This document shows positions 52,083 to 60,844 of a stretch of DNA of 64,000 nucleotides, piece by piece. Each line of letters opens with the position of its first letter. The stretch's first letter is position 1. The position numbers and the translations under genes are program-made. The notes beneath the pieces are model-generated. The model was not told the DNA's origin, searched no databases, and was given only the letters and a program-made list of their open reading frames with translations. Origin of the DNA: CADCWK01 sp964244115 (GTDB lineage Bacteria > Chloroflexota > Chloroflexia > Thermomicrobiales > UBA6265); NCBI GenBank assembly GCA_964244115.1, contig CAXTHM010000002.1, positions 1 through 64,000 of the forward strand. Direction: 5' to 3'.

Positions 52083-54272
52083 ATGCTTCGACCCGACACG
52101 TCAGGTTCGTCCGGCCGGACGACCTCGTTCCGCCCGAATCGCGGGCATCGCATCGCGGTCGTCGCGCTGACGCTGCTCCTCACGATCAGTGGGATCGTGG
52201 GTGGTGTCCGTCCCTCGGCCGCTCAGGACGACGACACCAGCGGTGTCCAGCAACTCACCGGCGAGTACGCGCTTGAGAACCCCAATGCCCTCGGCACGAC
52301 GTCCGAGGCCTATATGCTCCTCCTGGACATGACGGCCTTCATCGAGCGCGATCTCGAACTGCCGCCGCCTCCGGGCAGCGAAGTGATCGCGCCGCTGGTC
52401 GGCGACCTCGCCGAGGGCGCCGAGTTCACCATCCCGCTCCCGATCACGCCGCTCGGCAACCTCAACGATGTCGGTAACGGCGAAGGTGACGGGACCGGTG
52501 TCCAGATCTTCTCCGTCGAGTACTGGTCCAACTTCGAGGGCGGCCCGTTCATCGGCCCCTACGAGGGCGGCGGCTGGGGGACGGCGCAGTCCTCCCTCGA
52601 GACCCGGGCGGTCGACCTCGAGGTCACCGGCGGCACGATCGCCGTCTGGGCTCCGGACGACCAGCAAGCCTTCCCGACCGACTTCGGCGACGACGGCCTC
52701 CTGCTGACCGAGGACGACCCGACCGTCCCGATCGAGGCTGGCTGGACCGTCGTCGACCTGAACAGCTCGCCATTCGGCCTGATCCGTGACACCCAGGCCG
52801 ACATCGAGATCGTGACCGGCTCCGACGGCTTCTCCGACTTCAGCGGACAGGGCTTCGTCGACTCGTTCGATGCCCTGCTGGCCGAGCTGAGCGTCAGTTA
52901 CGCCTACACCGAGCTCAAGGGCATCGACTTCGAGGCCCTGGCCGCGACGTACCGGCCGCTGGTCCAGGCCGCCGAGGACGACAACGACTTCGACGCCTTC
53001 CAGGATGCGGTCTACGCGTTCGCGCTGGAGTTCAACGACGGCCACACATCGAGTGCTCCGGGTGCGGACTTCATCGCCGACCGGATCGGCGGTCGCCTCG
53101 GGATGCGGATCAAGCCGACCGATGATGGCGACGATATCGTCGTCGGCGTCTCGGACGGGCTGCCGGCCAGCGAGGCCGGCATCGAGCCCGGCGCGGTCGT
53201 GACCGAGTGGAACGGCGCTCCGGTCGAGGACGCCGTCGCGGCCGAGGAAGTGATCATCTCGCTGTCCAACCCGGCCGATGAGCTGGCGCAGAAGTACCAG
53301 TTCCTCACCCGCGGGCCGCTGGACGAGACCGTCGAGGTCACGTTCCAGAACCCGGACGCCGACGCGCCCGAGACCGTCGAGCTGACCTTCAGCGAGGATG
53401 TCGACGGAGCCGACGTCGCGCTCAACACGGCCGTCGACTCGCCGATCGACGATGCCGATGCGCTCCCGATCTCGACGCGTCTCCTGCCGTCCGGTGTCGG
53501 CTACATCCGGGTCAACACGTTCTTCGCCGACCCGATCCTCTTCACGACGGCCTGGAACTACGCCATCCAGAACCTCGTCGCCAATGGCGCGACCGGCTTC
53601 GTCGTCGACGTCCGCGGCAACGGCGGCGGCTATGGCGGGCTGGCGACGTACATCGCCGGTACCTTCACCGAGGATGAGTTCGTCCTCGACGAGGCCTACT
53701 ACCCGGACGGCGAGGGCAACCACGTCCCCTACGGCGAGGAGTCTGTCCTGCCGGTCGACCTGGGCGTGAGCGACTTCCCCATCGCGGTGCTGACCGACCT
53801 CGGCTGCGCCTCCGCCTGTGAGATCTTCACGGCCGCCGTCGCCAACGACCCCGAGCACCTGATCGTCTCCTACACCTCGACGGCCGGGATCGAGGCCGGC
53901 ATCTACCTCTGGTACCTGTCCGGCGGGCTCCCCTTCCAGGCGAGCTACATCCGGTTCCAGAACGATGAGGGCCAGATCTTCCTCGAGGGCTACGGCGTCA
54001 CGCCGAACGTCCGGATCCCGTCCGAGCCCGACACCCTGATCGTCGGTAATGGCGACGTCGGGCTCGACTACGCCGATGCGGCGGTCGTCGCCCAGCTCAA
54101 CGGCGACGACCCGCGCAACCAGGAGGGTGGCGACATCCCCCCCGCCGACGCGGAGTCCACGCCGATCCCGGACGCCACGCCGGACCTCGACGCGACGCCC
54201 GAGGTCGTGGCGACCCCCTCGGCTGACGATGGCGTCGAGGACCCGCTCGACGACAGCACGCCCGAAGCGTGA
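52083..54272 (+). CDS. Secreted S41-family (tricorn-type) peptidase, first paralog
   Basis: Protein of 729 residues; signal peptide VVALTLLLTISGIVGG ... PSAA|Q. After a beta-rich N-terminal region of about 200 residues unique to this pair come a helical N-domain, a DGHT motif (EFNDGHTSS; S41B His), a PDZ-like stretch (RIGGRLGMRIKPT, SEAGIEPGAVVTEWNG), GYIRVNTF, VVDVRGNGGGYGGLA and the nucleophile region LGCASACEIF. EGYGVTPNV probably supplies the Glu of the S41B tetrad. No GKG lysine after the Ser, so it is tricorn-like rather than CtpA-like. A Pro/Thr-rich tail with repeated ATPxxDATP ends the protein. GGGAGGCAAG precedes the ATG. Confidence 0.88.
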   Translation: MLRPDTSGSSGRTTSFRPNRGHRIAVVALTLLLTISGIVGGVRPSAAQDDDTSGVQQLTGEYALENPNALGTTSEAYMLLLDMTAFIERDLELPPPPGSEVIAPLVGDLAEGAEFTIPLPITPLGNLNDVGNGEGDGTGVQIFSVEYWSNFEGGPFIGPYEGGGWGTAQSSLETRAVDLEVTGGTIAVWAPDDQQAFPTDFGDDGLLLTEDDPTVPIEAGWTVVDLNSSPFGLIRDTQADIEIVTGSDGFSDFSGQGFVDSFDALLAELSVSYAYTELKGIDFEALAATYRPLVQAAEDDNDFDAFQDAVYAFALEFNDGHTSSAPGADFIADRIGGRLGMRIKPTDDGDDIVVGVSDGLPASEAGIEPGAVVTEWNGAPVEDAVAAEEVIISLSNPADELAQKYQFLTRGPLDETVEVTFQNPDADAPETVELTFSEDVDGADVALNTAVDSPIDDADALPISTRLLPSGVGYIRVNTFFADPILFTTAWNYAIQNLVANGATGFVVDVRGNGGGYGGLATYIAGTFTEDEFVLDEAYYPDGEGNHVPYGEESVLPVDLGVSDFPIAVLTDLGCASACEIFTAAVANDPEHLIVSYTSTAGIEAGIYLWYLSGGLPFQASYIRFQNDEGQIFLEGYGVTPNVRIPSEPDTLIVGNGDVGLDYADAAVVAQLNGDDPRNQEGGDIPPADAESTPIPDATPDLDATPEVVATPSADDGVEDPLDDSTPEA

Positions 54273-54309
54273 TCCTCTGACGGCCCGATCGATCTCGGCA
54301 CCCGCGGAT

Positions 54310-54343
54310 CAACGGCCCCGTCGATCGGTCGACGGGGCCGTTG
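54310..54343 (+). terminator. Terminator between the tandem S41 genes
   Basis: Perfect 15-bp stem CAACGGCCCCGTCGA / TCGACGGGGCCGTTG with a TCGG loop, 37 bp after the first S41 stop. This suggests that the two paralogs are largely separate transcripts, or read-through coupled. Confidence 0.75.
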
Positions 54344-54476
54344 GTCCGCCCGGTGGGGCGAAGGTCCCTCCGCCCCGGTGGCCGGCCGTCACTCGGAACG
54401 GCACCACCTGATCCCGACCCGGCGAGGCGTACTGGCCGGGGTTCCCGTTCAGATCTCGGAGAGGCTAGGACGAACG

Positions 54477-56447
54477 ATGACCCGAACCGCACGATCCTTC
54501 GGTTGGCTGGCGCCGCACCGGCTCGTCCGGACCCTGGTGGTCCTGGTGATGGCGCTGGCGCTCCTGCCCACCGGGACCCTGGCCCAGAGCGATGGCGACG
54601 GCGCGACGACCCTCACGGGAGCCGTCAACCTGACGGCCGACGATCTGGCGACCTATAGCGAGCCGTACGTCATCCTGAGCGACGTCTCGGTGCTGGACCC
54701 GGACAGCGATATCATCGCCGGCGAGACGACCCTGCCCTCGATCCCGTCCCAGATCGCGACCGGCCTGGTCGACGAGGGCAATGACCGGTACAGCTTCTCG
54801 CTCTCCCTGCCGATCGCGCCGCAGGGCGCGCCGACCAGCGTCACCGGGGCCGACGCCGATGCCGACGCACTGCCCCAGGTCTTCTCCCTGGATATCGTCT
54901 CGAACACGGCCGGGACGCCGTTCCTGACGGACGTCGATAGCTATGACGGTTCGGCGGCGCTGATCTCCTCGGTCGATCTCGACGACGGCGGCGCAACCGG
55001 GCAGCTCGCGGTCTGGTCCGACGGCGACGGCGCGCGGTTCCCCAGCGAGGTCGGTGACGATGGCGAGGCGCTGACCGCCGATGACCCCCTCGTCGATCTC
55101 GATGCGGGCTGGACGATCGTCGACTTCAGCTCGGACACCTATGACTTCGCCCGTGACGCCGAGGTCCAGGTCGGCTTCCCCGGCGCCTCGTCCGACCCGA
55201 ACGACTTCTCCGACCAGGGCTGGACCGAGGCCTTCGGCGCGCTGGTCGATCAGCTCGAGCGGGAGTACCCGTTCGACGATCTCAAGGAGATCGACTTCGA
55301 CGCGCTCCGCGAGACCTACGGGCCGCTCGTCGAGCAGGCCGAGCAGGACGACGACCTCGACGCCTACACGCTCGCCATCTACCAGTTCAGTCTGGAGTTC
55401 CACGACGGCCACGTCTCGTCCACCCAGCCGATCCAGTGGTTCCAGGACACCTACGGCAGCGGCTACGGGCTGGCGCTCGGGCAGGCCGACGACGGCACCG
55501 TCTACGTCACCAGTGTCCTGAGGAACGGCAGCGCCGACGACGCCGGGATCGAGGTCGGCGACACGATCGAGGAGTGGGGCGGAGACGACATCGAGACGGC
55601 CCTCGCTGACACGCCGCTGGCGATCTCCGCCTCCTCCGATTTCAGCCGGGACAACCAGCGCGTGGCCCTGATCACCCGGGCTCCGAGGGGCGACACGGTC
55701 GAAGTCGGCTACACGAACGGGGACGGTGAGCGCGACACCGCCGAACTCGAATCGTCGGCCGACTTCGCCGGGTTCATCGCGGCCCTGACACCGGAAAACG
55801 CCTCGCCGGACGCGTCGATGCCGATCGAGAGCCGGGTGCTCGATTCCGGGGTCGGCTACATCCGGATCAACACGTTCAGCACCGATGTCGTCCTGTTCAC
55901 CCACCAGTGGGACTACGCCATCCGAACCCTCCAGGAGTACGGCGTCACCGATCTCGTCGTCGATGTCCGGGCCAACGGTGGCGGGCTCGCCAGCCTGGCG
56001 TTCTATGCCACCTCGACCTTCGCTGACGAGTCCTTCACCCTCGATACGGCCTTCATCGCGAATGACGACGGGGAGTTCGTCGATTCCGGCGACGAGGTCG
56101 TCCCGGTCTCCGATACCCAGTGGGATGGTGGAGTCGCGGTCCTCGTCGACGACAACTGCGCCAGTTCCTGCGAGCAGTTCGCGGCGACGATGGACGGCAT
56201 CCAGCGCGACGACATCCAGATCGTCGGCAACACGCCGTCGGCCGGGATCTACGCGGCCGTCACCGGCTGGACGCTGCCGGGCGGGATCTCCTTCCAGGCC
56301 CCGTTCGTCCGGTACGAGAACGACGGCGAGATCTTCCTCGAAGGGACGGGCGTCCAGCCGGACGTCCTGGTTCCGGTCACGGAGGACTCCCTGCTCTCGC
56401 CGGAGGACGAGGTCCTCGAAGCGGGCGAGGACGCCGCCGGGGGGTGA
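54477..56447 (+). CDS. Secreted S41-family (tricorn-type) peptidase, second paralog
   Basis: Protein of 656 residues; start 54477 with TAGGA upstream, signal peptide LVVLVMALALLPTGTLA|Q. Parallel to the preceding gene over most of its length: EFHDGHVSS (His), GIEVGDTIEEWGG (PDZ), GYIRINTF, VVDVRANGGGLASL, NCASSCEQF (Ser nucleophile flanked by Cys) and EGTGVQPDVLV. It lacks the Thr/Pro-rich C-terminal tail. The tandem arrangement and shared unusual N-terminal region indicate duplication. The stop codon TGA coincides with the first bases of repeat copy D. Substrate and localisation beyond secretion are unknown. Confidence 0.88.
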   Translation: MTRTARSFGWLAPHRLVRTLVVLVMALALLPTGTLAQSDGDGATTLTGAVNLTADDLATYSEPYVILSDVSVLDPDSDIIAGETTLPSIPSQIATGLVDEGNDRYSFSLSLPIAPQGAPTSVTGADADADALPQVFSLDIVSNTAGTPFLTDVDSYDGSAALISSVDLDDGGATGQLAVWSDGDGARFPSEVGDDGEALTADDPLVDLDAGWTIVDFSSDTYDFARDAEVQVGFPGASSDPNDFSDQGWTEAFGALVDQLEREYPFDDLKEIDFDALRETYGPLVEQAEQDDDLDAYTLAIYQFSLEFHDGHVSSTQPIQWFQDTYGSGYGLALGQADDGTVYVTSVLRNGSADDAGIEVGDTIEEWGGDDIETALADTPLAISASSDFSRDNQRVALITRAPRGDTVEVGYTNGDGERDTAELESSADFAGFIAALTPENASPDASMPIESRVLDSGVGYIRINTFSTDVVLFTHQWDYAIRTLQEYGVTDLVVDVRANGGGLASLAFYATSTFADESFTLDTAFIANDDGEFVDSGDEVVPVSDTQWDGGVAVLVDDNCASSCEQFAATMDGIQRDDIQIVGNTPSAGIYAAVTGWTLPGGISFQAPFVRYENDGEIFLEGTGVQPDVLVPVTEDSLLSPEDEVLEAGEDAAGG

Positions 56448-56631
56448 TACGGAATCCGGGTTAAAGTTGGCGTGTGACCGCGAGCGCATGTTGCTCCCCT
56501 CTCTGGGCACCTGGGAGCCGAAGCCGCTTCAGCGGGTGAGCGAGCAGGTGAGCCGGAGAGGGGTTAGGGGAGAGGTCTGCTCCGCCACCGAGGGGTCACG
56601 AGTCTACCGACCGTTTACCCGGATTCGGTAT
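56447..56631 (+). repeat. Dispersed palindromic repeat, copy D (best preserved)
   Basis: A 185-bp element with 17-bp terminal inverted repeats: ATACGGAATCCGGGTTAA at the left and TTACCCGGATTCGGTAT at 56615-56631. The interior folds: CCCCTCTCTGG with CCGGAGAGGGG, CACCTG with CAGGTG, and CCGCTTCAGCGG as a tip. It starts on the last base of the S41 stop codon. No coding capacity. Confidence 0.82.
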
Positions 56632-56665
56632 GAGTCCTTTGCAGGTTATCGCCCTGCGGGGTGAT

Positions 56666-56704
56666 GGCCGCTGCGGCGGCCTGGGTCGCCAGCTTCGCAC
56701 CTAC
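56666..56704 (-). repeat. Short GTAGGGGCG-type repeat, copy 3 (inverted)
   Basis: On the minus strand GTAGGTGCGAAGCTGGCGAC then CCAGGCCGCCGCAGCGGCC, sharing ends with the copies at 10020 and 13083. It directly follows palindromic copy D and lies next to the glyQS stop. Confidence 0.4.
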
Positions 56705-56727
56705 GAGACGATGCCGTTTGCCGAGCG

Positions 56728-58191
56728 TCAGGCCAGGCGGTCGCGCAGGTAGTTCGGGACGTCGGCGAGGGCGACGCGCTCCTGGGCGGTCGTGTCGCGG
56801 TCGCGGACGGTAACGGCCTGGTCGTCCAGGGTGTCGTAGTCGACCGTGAAGCAGAACGGCGTCCCGATCTCGTCCTGGCGGCGGTAGCGCTTGCCGATGT
56901 TCCCGGTCTCGTCGTAGTCGATCACGCCGGGGATGACGTCCTCGAGCCGCTGGCGGAGTTCGCGGGCGACCGAGGTCAGTTCCGGCTTCTTCGCCAGCGG
57001 CAGGATCGCCGCCTTGACCGGCGCGACCCGCGGGTGCAGCCGGAGCAGGACCCGCGTATCGGCCTTGCCATTGACGTCGGTCGTCTGCTCCTCGTCGTAG
57101 GCGTCCAGGAGCAGGACGAGGATCGTGCGGTCGACGCCGAAGGTCGGCTCGATCACATGGGGCAGGAAGCGGCTGCCGTCGGTCTGGTCGAAGTAGCGCA
57201 GGTCCTCGCCGCTATGCTCCTGATGCTGGCGGAGGTCGTAGTCCGACCGGTTGGCGAGCCCGTAGAGCTCCTTCCAGCCCATCGAGCCGGGGAACAGGTA
57301 CTCGAAGTCCACGGTGCGGGAGGAGTAGTGCGATAGCTCCTCCTGGTCGTGCTCGCGCACGCGGACGTTCTCGTCCCGGACGCCGATCGCCCTGAGCCAG
57401 GCCGCCATCGAGGCAAGCCACTCCTCGTAGCGGGCCGGGGCGTCCTCGGGCCGGACGAAGTACTCGATCTCCATCTGCTCGAACTCGAGCTGACGGAAGA
57501 TGAAGTTCCCCGGCGTGATCTCGTTGCGGAAGGCCTTGCCGATCTGTCCGACGCCGAACGGGAGCTTGACCCGGGCGGTGGCGAGGACGTTCTTGTACTG
57601 GATGAAGATCGCCTGGGCGGTCTCCGGCCGGAGGTAGACCTTCGTCCCCGTCTCCTCGACCGGGCCGATCGTCGTGCTGAACATCATGTTGAACTGCCGG
57701 GCCTCGGTCAGGGTCCGGTTGCCGCAGACCGGGCAGGCGAGGTTGGCCCCGGCGAGGATCGCGGTCAGCTCGTCCGGCGTCTTGCCGTCGACGTGCTGGC
57801 CGAGCTTGTCCTCGATCAGGTGGTCGGCCCGGAAGCGGGACTTGCAGGTCCGGCAGTCGACCAGCGGGTCGTTGAAGTTGCCGACGTGGCCCGACGCCTC
57901 CCAGACGCGCGGGTTCATCAGGATCGCTCCATCGAGGCCGACCATGTCCGGCCGGCGCTGGACGAAGGTCCGCCACCAGAGCTGCTTGACGTTGTTCTTC
58001 AACTCGATCCCGAGCGGCCCGTAGTCCCAGGTGTTGGCGAGGCCGCCGTAGATGTCGGAGCCGGGGAAGACGAAGCCGCGCCGCTTGGCGAGGGCGGTGA
58101 TCTTGTCCATGGTCGCAGCTCGGGCACGCGGCCCGGGTGTGGCCGTCTCGTCGGTCTGCGTCCCTGACTCGGGGCGGGTGTCGGTCGTCAT
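56728..58191 (-). CDS. glyQS: Glycyl-tRNA synthetase, homodimeric class II
   Basis: Protein of 487 residues. Motifs: FVFPGSDIYGGLANTWDYGP, MNPRVWEASGHVGNFNDPLV, zinc-like cysteine pairs CRTCKSRF and CPVCGNRT, YLRPETAQAIF, KAFRNEITPGNFIFRQLEFE (motif 2), ANRSDYDLRQH, and motif 3 PHVIEPTFGVDRTIL with the C-terminal anticodon domain VAPVKAAILPL. This is the alpha2 type found in monoderm and many other bacteria. GAGAGGA lies 11 bases before the first ATG; the Thr/Pro-rich first 25 residues are not conserved. Follows the Xer gene by 32 bp and is probably co-transcribed. Confidence 0.97.
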   Translation of the reverse strand: MTTDTRPESGTQTDETATPGPRARAATMDKITALAKRRGFVFPGSDIYGGLANTWDYGPLGIELKNNVKQLWWRTFVQRRPDMVGLDGAILMNPRVWEASGHVGNFNDPLVDCRTCKSRFRADHLIEDKLGQHVDGKTPDELTAILAGANLACPVCGNRTLTEARQFNMMFSTTIGPVEETGTKVYLRPETAQAIFIQYKNVLATARVKLPFGVGQIGKAFRNEITPGNFIFRQLEFEQMEIEYFVRPEDAPARYEEWLASMAAWLRAIGVRDENVRVREHDQEELSHYSSRTVDFEYLFPGSMGWKELYGLANRSDYDLRQHQEHSGEDLRYFDQTDGSRFLPHVIEPTFGVDRTILVLLLDAYDEEQTTDVNGKADTRVLLRLHPRVAPVKAAILPLAKKPELTSVARELRQRLEDVIPGVIDYDETGNIGKRYRRQDEIGTPFCFTVDYDTLDDQAVTVRDRDTTAQERVALADVPNYLRDRLA

Positions 58192-58223
58192 GGGGTCCGG
58201 CGTCCTCTCTCGGCTGGGATGGT

Positions 58224-59264
58224 CTAGCGGTGGGCAGCGGTGTCGCTCGAGACCAGCTCGCGGGCTGGCTCGAGCCCGATACCCTCCCCACCCGGCGCCC
58301 CGTCGAGACCGTTGGTCGGGATCGCCGCGTAGATCTTCTCGGACGCGCCGTTGATGACCGCGTCGACCCGGGCGGGATCGTGGGCCATCTGCTGGTAGAT
58401 CTGCGTCGTGGAGATGCTGACGTGGCCCAGCCGCTCCTGGACGTCACGCAGCGTCGCGCCGCGGGTCAGGGCGTGGGTGGCGAAGGAGTGCCGCAGGGTG
58501 TGCGGGGTGACGTGCTCGACGCCGGCCTGCTCGGCGTACGTCTTCAGAATCAGCCAGAACCCCTGCCGGGTGAGCCGCTGCCCGCGGTGGTTGAGGAACA
58601 GCGCATCCTGCTCACCGGTCACAAGGCGGGGACGGGCATCGACGAGGTACTGGCGAATCGGCTCCGCGACCGGTTGCGGGAGCGGCAGGGAGCGGTGCCG
58701 GTCGGTCCGGCTGATGCAGGTCAGGCGGTTGGCGCCAGGGTCGAAGTGGTCGGTGTCGAGCGCGACGAGTTCGCTGACGCGCATCCCGGTCGCGTAGAGC
58801 ACTTCCAGCATGGCCCAGTCCCGGATCACCTCGGGCCGGGCGGAACCGGGTTCGGCGGCGGCAACGACCTCGCGCGGGCAGGCGACGAGGCGCTCGACGT
58901 CCTCCGGGGAGATCGCCTTGGGCGTGAACCGGTCGACCCGCGGCGCCGCCATCCGGAGCGACTGATCGGACGGGTGGATGCCCTCAGCGACGAGGAAGGC
59001 GGAGAACGACTTGATCGCCGCCGTCTTCCGGGCGACGGTCGAGGTGGCATAGGAGCGGCCGCGCAGGTGGATGAGGTAGGTCATGAAGTGGTCTTCGGTG
59101 GTCTGCTCCCAGGCGTCGACCGGCGGGCAGTGGTCCTCGGCGGGTGGGGCGGCCAGATATCCGGCGAACTGGGTCAGGTCGTTCCGGTAGGCCGACACGG
59201 TATTGGCCGAGCAGCCGCGCTCGGCGATCAATGTCTCAAGGAACCGGTCTACTCGCTGCTGCAT
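58224..59264 (-). CDS. Tyrosine recombinase, XerC/XerD type
   Basis: Protein of 346 residues with an N-terminal SAM-like core-binding domain (FLETLIAERGCSANTVSAYRN DLTQF) and catalytic domain. Catalytic residues: Arg in YATGMRVSELVALD, His-x-x-Arg in TPHTLRHSFATHAL, His in ERLGHVSIS and the nucleophile Tyr in TTQIYQQM. Length exceeds typical Xer (about 300) because of an insert of about 25 residues around PPAEDHCPPVDAWEQ and a C-terminal extension of about 45 residues. No adjacent mobile-element genes, so it is likely the chromosome dimer-resolution or a related house-keeping recombinase. GAGGA precedes the ATG. Confidence 0.9.
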   Translation of the reverse strand: MQQRVDRFLETLIAERGCSANTVSAYRNDLTQFAGYLAAPPAEDHCPPVDAWEQTTEDHFMTYLIHLRGRSYATSTVARKTAAIKSFSAFLVAEGIHPSDQSLRMAAPRVDRFTPKAISPEDVERLVACPREVVAAAEPGSARPEVIRDWAMLEVLYATGMRVSELVALDTDHFDPGANRLTCISRTDRHRSLPLPQPVAEPIRQYLVDARPRLVTGEQDALFLNHRGQRLTRQGFWLILKTYAEQAGVEHVTPHTLRHSFATHALTRGATLRDVQERLGHVSISTTQIYQQMAHDPARVDAVINGASEKIYAAIPTNGLDGAPGGEGIGLEPARELVSSDTAAHR

Positions 59265-59359
59265 CGGTCGACATCCTCACAGGGAACGGGGGTGGGCTAT
59301 GGTGGCCGGCGCCGCCACGCGCGGGTCGGCCCTTCCGGGCAGATCAGGCACGGTGGCGA

Positions 59360-60487
59360 TCAGGCCGACAGGACGGATTCCAGCGGCGCGAACGGCATCC
59401 CGAAGGCGCTGGCCACGGCGGGGTGGGTAACCTGGCCGTCGAAGACGTTGACGCCGTGGGCGAGCGCCGGGTCCCTGGCGACCGCGGCGACGATCCCCTG
59501 GTCGGCCAGGGCCAGACCATACGGGAGCGTGACGTTGCTCAGGGCCAGCGTGCTGGTGCGGGGCACGGCGCCGGGGATGTTCGTCACGCAGTAGTGAAGC
59601 ACGCCGCCGACCTCGTAGGTCGGGGCGCTGTGCGAGGTCGGGTGGGCCGTCTCGATGCAGCCGCCCTGGTCGATCGCGACGTCGACGATGACGGAGCCGG
59701 CTCGCATCGAGCGGACCATCCCCTCGGTGACGAGACGGGGCGCCTTCGATCCGGCCACGAGGACGGCCCCGATCAGCAGGTCGGCCTCCCGGACGGCGTC
59801 GGCCAGTACGGCGGCGTTGGAGGCGAGCAGCGTCAGCCGGCCGGAGAGCATGTGCTCGAGCTGGCGGAGGCGATCGACGTTGCGGTCGAGGATCGTGACG
59901 GCCGCGCCCATGCCGAGGGCGATCGCGGCGGCGTTGGTCCCGACCACGCCCCCACCGACGATCACGACCCGGGCCGGCGAGACGCCCGGCACCCCGCCGA
60001 GGAGCAGGCCGCTGCCGCCGTTGGGCCGCTCGAGGTAGTGGGCCCCGATCTGGACCGCCATCCGACCGGCGACCTCGCTCATCGGCGTCAGGAGCGGCAG
60101 GGCCATCGCCCCGCCGGTCCCGGTCTGGACGGTCTCGTAAGCGACCGCCCGGACCTCCCGCCGCCGGAGCGCCTCGGTCAGTTCGAGGTCGGCGGCGAGG
60201 TGGAGGTAGGTGAAGAGGATCTGGCCCGGCCGGAGCAGGTCGTACTCGCTGGCGATCGGCTCCTTGACCTTGAGCAGGAGATCCGAGCGGGCGAAGACAT
60301 CGGCGTGCCCGTCGACCATCGTCGCGCCGGCGGCGACGTACTCGCCGTCCGCGAAGCCGCTGCCCGCCCCGGCGCCTACCTCGACGAGGACCTCGTGGCC
60401 GTGGGCGACGTACTCCCCCACCCCGCCGGGTGTCGCCGCCACGCGTGCTTCCCGGTCCTTGATCTCCCGTGCGACTCCGACAATCAT
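59360..60487 (-). CDS. ald: Alanine dehydrogenase
   Basis: Protein of 375 residues from ATG 60487 (GGAGA 9 bases upstream), interconverting alanine and pyruvate + ammonia with NAD. Motifs: REIKDREARVAATPGGV, LLLKVKEPIASEY (Lys), ILFTYLHLAAD (His), VVIVGGGVVGTNAAAIALGM (NAD fold), VDVAIDQGGCIETAHPTSHS and TNIPGAVPRTSTLALSN. Full length, no anomalies. A 357-bp gap with a conspicuously AT-rich patch lies upstream. Could feed pyruvate/ammonia from peptide breakdown. Confidence 0.95.
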   Translation of the reverse strand: MIVGVAREIKDREARVAATPGGVGEYVAHGHEVLVEVGAGAGSGFADGEYVAAGATMVDGHADVFARSDLLLKVKEPIASEYDLLRPGQILFTYLHLAADLELTEALRRREVRAVAYETVQTGTGGAMALPLLTPMSEVAGRMAVQIGAHYLERPNGGSGLLLGGVPGVSPARVVIVGGGVVGTNAAAIALGMGAAVTILDRNVDRLRQLEHMLSGRLTLLASNAAVLADAVREADLLIGAVLVAGSKAPRLVTEGMVRSMRAGSVIVDVAIDQGGCIETAHPTSHSAPTYEVGGVLHYCVTNIPGAVPRTSTLALSNVTLPYGLALADQGIVAAVARDPALAHGVNVFDGQVTHPAVASAFGMPFAPLESVLSA

Positions 60488-60844
60488 GACCTGTCTTCTC
60501 CATCTCACCATCATGTATGGCGCGTCATCGGTGGTCCGGCCCATGACGCGGGCAGGCACGGCGATGCCCGCGCACGGACACATGGGCCGAGGGCGGGTTC
60601 CTCGGCACGCTGGCGGGCGCGTGGTCGCTCTAGTACGGGACGGACCTATTCGGGAGGCGATTCTAACATACATAATACTAAGTCGGCAGCCGTCTCGATG
60701 ACGCTGAATGACATGGTCCACCGGTCCTCGATGCGCCCAACGAGCCTGAACGATGCGATGACATCAGCCGCGATTCACACCGAGGACGGAGCGCGTCCAG
60801 GTATTACCGGCATCGTCGCGTCGGGGCAGGAGCTTATCGTCGCG
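60488..60844. other. 357-bp intergenic region upstream of ald
   Basis: Holds an AT-rich island near 60660-60685 (minus strand CTTAGTATTATGTATGTTAG with TAGAAT as a possible -10) that stands out in the GC-rich background; the likely ald promoter. Two near-identical 24-bp units at 60812-60835 and 60836-60859 (ATCGTCGCGTC[G/A]GGGCAG...) straddle the end of the APH-like gene, the second covering its stop codon. Confidence 0.45.

Noticed and set aside
58224..59264. Xer-type recombinase as a sign of an integrative element
   Set aside because: No att-like repeats, tRNA, or phage/conjugation genes nearby; adjoining glyQS and ald suggest a housekeeping setting.
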